From the NCBI GenBank assembly GCA_900543415.1, contig UQRE01000008.1:7022-71021 (forward strand): DNA of 64,000 nt, read 5' to 3'. The position numbers and the translations under genes are program-made. Below are positions 60,711 to 64,000 of this stretch, one piece after another. Origin of the DNA: an uncultured Dorea sp. Its GTDB lineage: Bacteria > Bacillota > Clostridia > Lachnospirales > Lachnospiraceae. Numbering within the stretch: position 1 is the stretch's first letter; the number at the start of each line of letters is the position of its first letter. The notes below the pieces were generated by a model that was given only the letters and a program-made list of their open reading frames with translations, made no database searches and was not told the origin of the DNA.

Positions 60711-61610
60711 TCATCTGGTATATTTGCGGTATTGACGGTACTTTCCAGGAGTCATCCCAACATTTCTTTTAAAAATTCTGATAAAATATCCGGTCTCACT
60801 AAACCCCAGTTTCTCACCGACCTCACTTACAGACATTTCTCCTGCCTCAAGCCACTCCTTTGCTTTTTCTGTCTTTTCCTCTGATACAAAGCAGGAGAAG
60901 CTCTCTCCGGTTTCTTTCATAAAGAGTCTGCTTAAATACCCCGCGCTGATATGACAGGATTTTGCTGTTTCTGTCAATGACACTTCACTTTCAATATGTT
61001 CTCTTACATATTCTTTTGCACGCATAACAACTCTATTTTCATTCGTTATCACGCCCGGACTTTCCTTGATTTCCACTTCTATTGTTTCATTAAAATCGTT
61101 CTTTTTTTCCCGCTCCACGATGTAATGACACAATTGATACAACATATCAGAGCTCCTTCTGATCTCAGAAAAGTCTAAAACAGGAATACTCTCGTAGTCA
61201 GATTGTAATCCTTTCAACTGCTTTTGAATTTCCATGTTATCAGGAAGTGTAACAATACTTTCCAATTTTTCTCCTTCTGTTTTCACCTGACCAATCATCA
61301 ACGCACCCAGATAAGTATCCTGAGACAGAATCGGGATTGCAATATCAATCAGCCCAAAACAGCATCGGTATATATACGGACGATTTTCCCGCACGGCTTC
61401 TGCACCACCGTGTGAATCACATTTTTCACAATATTTTTTAAGCACCGGAGATTCTCTGACCTTGCGACAAAACTCACAGCAGTGACTGTGTTTTGTGACA
61501 GGCACTCCTCTATAATTAACCATCAGCACAGCCATCCCCGTCAAATCTGACAGCGAATCCTGTACTTGCTCCCATTGTTTTAAAGAGAAAATATGATTTA
61601 TTTTCTGCAC
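60711..61610 (-). CDS. PocR-domain AraC-family regulator
   Basis: 299 aa from a GTG (MQKINHIFSLKQWEQVQDS) with GGAGG just upstream; it overlaps the radical SAM gene by 13 bp. Residues 1-160 are a PocR sensory domain with CCEFCRKVRES, KYCEKCDSHGG and YIYRCCFGLIDIAIPI, rich in Cys. Residues 195-299 are a double AraC HTH (SLTETAKSCHISAGYLSRLF, VSEVGEKLGFSETGYFIRIF). PocR domains respond to glycerol/propanediol-type diols, fitting the gldA-dhaKL pair that follows. Confidence 0.88.
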   Translation of the reverse strand: MQKINHIFSLKQWEQVQDSLSDLTGMAVLMVNYRGVPVTKHSHCCEFCRKVRESPVLKKYCEKCDSHGGAEAVRENRPYIYRCCFGLIDIAIPILSQDTYLGALMIGQVKTEGEKLESIVTLPDNMEIQKQLKGLQSDYESIPVLDFSEIRRSSDMLYQLCHYIVEREKKNDFNETIEVEIKESPGVITNENRVVMRAKEYVREHIESEVSLTETAKSCHISAGYLSRLFMKETGESFSCFVSEEKTEKAKEWLEAGEMSVSEVGEKLGFSETGYFIRIFKRNVGMTPGKYRQYRKYTR

Positions 61611-62965
61611 CGAATCCCTCCATACGAACGAGCTTCCCAAAGTTTTTCTGCAACCGGCGTCCATGCGCTGGCATATTCCACACATTTATCACAGAGATGA
61701 TCTACACTCTCCGGCGATTGAAGATCCGTGGAGTCTGCATTCGTTCTGTGAACAATCTCTCGCAATAATTCTGGATTTTCCAGCATCGGACATGGTCGAA
61801 GATGATTGCTATTAAATGGCTGGCCATCATGATATGCCATGAAGATCGGCGACTGCAAACACTCCAATAATGTGTTTTCCCGAATATTTGCATTGGAATA
61901 ATGGACAAATACACAAGGATCAACATCCCCATTTGCATTAATATGCAGATATCTTCTTCCGCCTGCAATGCAGCCTCCCACATATTCTCCGTCATTTTGA
62001 AAATCCATAGCAAAAATGGGCTTCGCGCGTCTTATTTCACGAATTCTGTGATACATAAATTCTCTCTGCTCCGGACTCAGCAGCAGCTCCGGAACTGCAT
62101 CATTTCCCACCGGCATGTAATGAAAATACCAAACAAACTTTGCTCCCCATTTCACCATTTGATCTACGAAGTCGAGGGAGCTTATAGAATCCAGATTCTG
62201 GCTCGTATAGCAGCATGAGATTCCAAACGGAAGCCTTTTTTCTTTCAATAATTCCATTGCTTTTACAACCTTCCGGTATGTTCCATCTCCGCGTCGTGCA
62301 TCCGTCGCTGTTTCAAATCCCTCTACACTGATCGCCGGAATAAAATTCTTTACCCGAAGCATGTCGTCCGCAAATTTTTCGTCGATCAATGTACCGTTCG
62401 TAAAACTTAAAAATTGACAATCTTGATGCTTCTCACATAGCGTAAGCAAATCTTTCTTCCTCACGAGGGGCTCTCCACCTGTGTAAATATACATATAAAT
62501 ACCAAGCTCTTTCCCCTGTGTAATAATAGAATCCATCTCCTCCAGCGTCAGATTTAATTTATTTCCATACTCAGAGGCCCAGCACCCTGTGCAATGGAGA
62601 TTACATGCCGAAGTAGGATCTAGCAAAATAGCCCACGGAATATTGCAGCCATATTTCTTCCTGTTTTTTTCCTGTATTGGCCATCCCACAATATTGGCAT
62701 TAAAGAAAAAATTTTCAAGAGATACTTTTACTACCTCCTTGTCAATGTCCTTTAACACACTCATTATCAACTGATACATATTGTTATCGGGATTTTCCAA
62801 TACATTGCGAAATGCTTCCCTTTGCGTCGGAAAACTGTCTGGTCCGTCTCCCGCGAATTTGTCAATTGCAGCCATTATTCTGTGAATATTTTCTTCCGGA
62901 TTCTTTTCCAAATAGTGAAATGCGGTCTTTAACGTTGCTTTCTTTAATTCATTCGAAAATTCCAT
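61598..62965 (-). CDS. Radical SAM protein of the glycerol locus
   Basis: 455 aa. LLDPTSACNLHCTGCWASEY holds the CxxxCxxC cluster site, YIYTGGEPLVRKKDL is the SAM-binding GGE motif. Extra Cys (VGGCIAGGRR, VDPCVFVHYSN, LRPCPML, CDKCVEYAS) suggest one or more auxiliary Fe-S clusters in a SPASM-like tail. The substrate is unknown. The N-terminal 110 residues are helical and specific to this group. It is translationally linked to the PocR regulator gene, which starts inside its end. Confidence 0.82.
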   Translation of the reverse strand: MEFSNELKKATLKTAFHYLEKNPEENIHRIMAAIDKFAGDGPDSFPTQREAFRNVLENPDNNMYQLIMSVLKDIDKEVVKVSLENFFFNANIVGWPIQEKNRKKYGCNIPWAILLDPTSACNLHCTGCWASEYGNKLNLTLEEMDSIITQGKELGIYMYIYTGGEPLVRKKDLLTLCEKHQDCQFLSFTNGTLIDEKFADDMLRVKNFIPAISVEGFETATDARRGDGTYRKVVKAMELLKEKRLPFGISCCYTSQNLDSISSLDFVDQMVKWGAKFVWYFHYMPVGNDAVPELLLSPEQREFMYHRIREIRRAKPIFAMDFQNDGEYVGGCIAGGRRYLHINANGDVDPCVFVHYSNANIRENTLLECLQSPIFMAYHDGQPFNSNHLRPCPMLENPELLREIVHRTNADSTDLQSPESVDHLCDKCVEYASAWTPVAEKLWEARSYGGIRCRK

Positions 62966-63043
62966 AACTTTTCTCCTTTGTACAATTCCATTTTTCTTCC
63001 ATAATTTTCTTCTTCATTGCAAATAGCATATCGTTTATTGTTC

Positions 63044-63082
63044 AAAAAAAATACAGACAAAAACATTGTTTCGTCTGTATTT
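63044..63082 (-). terminator. Terminator of the TetR gene
   Basis: AAATACAGAC (63049-63058) and GTCTGTATTT (63073-63082) pair; the minus-strand product ends in TTTTTTTT. It follows the TetR stop codon and separates it from the radical SAM gene. Confidence 0.82.
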
Positions 63083-63126
63083 CATACATTTTACATTTTT
63101 TGTCTGTAAAACTTGAATTCTAATAT

Positions 63127-63684
63127 TTAACTATGTAAATATGAGCGTATCATATCATCAATGGAATCTTCAAATGATTTTGAAACAAGATATAAATATC
63201 TTTCTCGATAAGGCGGCATTCCCTCCTGAATCCAATGCATCGTATTTCCGACTATTGTATAGCTGTAAAATTCGGTTAAATAATCAATTCCCTCCTCGGA
63301 AATATCATAAGATTCCGCCGCTTCTCTTACAAATCTTTCTACGAAAATAAAAGTAATTCTTTCCATATACATCTGCAGTAATTCTCTGTCTTTGGAATGG
63401 TAAATATGCACCATTGCCTTTTTATTATTCATTAAGAACTTTGCAGAACGAACATATTCTTCATAGAAGGTATCATATTTTTCAGTGTCATTGCTAAAAT
63501 CATCCAGTTTTCTTTTCAAAACCTGATGCAGCAAATCGTAAATATCCTCAAAATGATAATAAAATGTATTTCTGTTTACTTCTGCCGTTTCAATAACATC
63601 TTTTACCGTTAATCGATCCATACTTTTTTCATTCAAAAGATAAAGAAACGCGTCCATAATCCGTGTTTTTGTATATTTTGACAT
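63127..63684 (-). CDS. TetR/AcrR-family regulator (DhaS-like)
   Basis: 185 aa from MSKYTKTRIMDAFLYLLN (GAGGAGGG upstream). The HTH is LTVKDVIETAEVNRNTFYYHFEDIYDLL. The C-terminal half (FYSYTIVGNTMHWIQEGMPP) resembles the TetR_C_8 group that includes DhaS, an activator of dihydroxyacetone kinase genes. It lies upstream of the glycerol module and may sense dihydroxyacetone. Confidence 0.83.
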   Translation of the reverse strand: MSKYTKTRIMDAFLYLLNEKSMDRLTVKDVIETAEVNRNTFYYHFEDIYDLLHQVLKRKLDDFSNDTEKYDTFYEEYVRSAKFLMNNKKAMVHIYHSKDRELLQMYMERITFIFVERFVREAAESYDISEEGIDYLTEFYSYTIVGNTMHWIQEGMPPYRERYLYLVSKSFEDSIDDMIRSYLHS

Positions 63685-63721
63685 TTCTTCCCTCCTCAAA
63701 TGACAGCTCATTCTTATGTGT

Positions 63722-63750
63722 ACCATATAATGAAACCTCATATGTGTCAA
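63722..63750 (-). promoter_or_regulatory. Promoter of the TetR gene
   Basis: Minus-strand TTGACA (63745-63750), 17 bp, TATGGT (63722-63727). The leader to the ATG at 63684 is about 35 nt and holds GAGGAGGG. Confidence 0.6.
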
Positions 63751-63755
63751 TACAT

Positions 63756-63932
63756 TTAGAGAAGTATCAGCTGAATTAAATCCTCGAACACACTTTTCAT
63801 ATCAATTTCACGAATATCTTGTGCTGCGACAATATCTACACTCCCAATCTTTTTATCCCCCAGATAATATTCCGCAGTACCTGCTTTTTCTCCTTTTTTA
63901 ACCCGGGAGTTTGACAGTTGAATAATTAAAAA
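63756..63932 (-). pseudogene. 3' fragment of a PBP5-type D,D-carboxypeptidase gene
   Basis: In frame, VKKGEKAGTAEYYLGDKKIG then SVDIVAAQDIREIDM, ending LIQLILL and a stop, is the PBP5_C domain and tail of a DacA-like protein. An in-frame TAA at 63933-63935 and unrelated AT-rich sequence upstream show that the catalytic part is missing here. It is a remnant left by deletion or insertion. The complete carboxypeptidase at 52-53 kb has a different tail, so this is not a recent copy of it. Confidence 0.7.
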
Positions 63933-63935
63933 TTA

Positions 63936-64000
63936 CCTTGCAGGCCTTATAAAACCTACATTTTTTATGTCAAATTTTATGTTTTGATATGTACTTGTTT
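63936..64000. other. AT-rich end of window without recognised feature
   Basis: No convincing frame, hairpin or promoter is seen in these last bases. They join the PBP5_C fragment to whatever lies beyond, and may hold the breakpoint that removed the rest of that gene. Confidence 0.4.

Overview
This window reads as a Lachnospiraceae-type (Clostridia, Firmicutes) chromosome carrying most of a prophage. The evidence is low to moderate GC, strong AGGAGG ribosome sites and core genes typical of gut anaerobic sporeformers: SpoVB- and SpoIIM-like proteins, a very long CoA-dehydratase-activase protein, a gap-pgk-tpiA-gpmI glycolytic cluster, an iscR-nifS-nifU-mnmA cluster, and GldA with a fused DhaK-DhaL. 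The species cannot be fixed from the sequence alone.

Positions 1-25.2 kb are the prophage. Its left end lies outside the window. Late genes run leftwards on the minus strand: small terminase, large terminase, portal, minor head protein with a nuclease-like tail, a 59-aa protein, a small HELIH metallopeptidase, a Prp-type cysteine protease, scaffold, major capsid, connector and minor capsid proteins. A tRNA-Ile(UAU) and an ArpU-like late regulator precede the terminase. The early region (9.2-21.4 kb, also minus strand) holds many small proteins, a tyrosine recombinase, RusA, an iteron array that is probably the replication origin, a primase-helicase, an SF2 helicase, a DUF669 protein, a Sak4-like ATPase and an SMC-like ATPase. 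A Cro/CI-type switch with four related 17-bp operators lies at 22.0-22.9 kb. It is followed by a frameshifted ImmA-like gene, a membrane-anchored protein, a structured RNA-like spacer and the integrase, which ends next to a host tRNA-Leu(CAA).

Positions 25.3-64 kb are ordinary chromosome. In order: a lipoprotein, a TrmB-type regulator with lysA, pyk, a rhomboid-like membrane protein, the 1418-aa CoA-dehydratase activase, a HAD phosphatase, gpmI, an esterase, tpiA, pgk, gap, a PHP phosphatase, the Fe-S/thiouridylase cluster, spoVB, spoIIM, a NUDIX hydrolase, rny, recX, recA with an SOS box, a D,D-carboxypeptidase, scpB/scpA, a phosphoesterase and an aminopeptidase P. Last comes a glycerol/dihydroxyacetone module (TetR, radical SAM, PocR-AraC, gldA, dhaKL). 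A fragment of a second PBP5-type gene closes the window.

The most interesting items are in the prophage. (1) A phage-encoded Prp-like protease sits beside scaffold and capsid genes that both start with an LQLFA Prp-type cleavage motif. (2) Two promoter-plus-terminator units of about 50 nt lie antisense to the early operon, and their predicted loops contain perfectly complementary octamers. (3) A palindromic iteron array overlaps the end of the primase gene. (4) A probable AUU-initiated small gene, a broken ImmA and a nuclease-like tail on the minor head protein also deserve checking.
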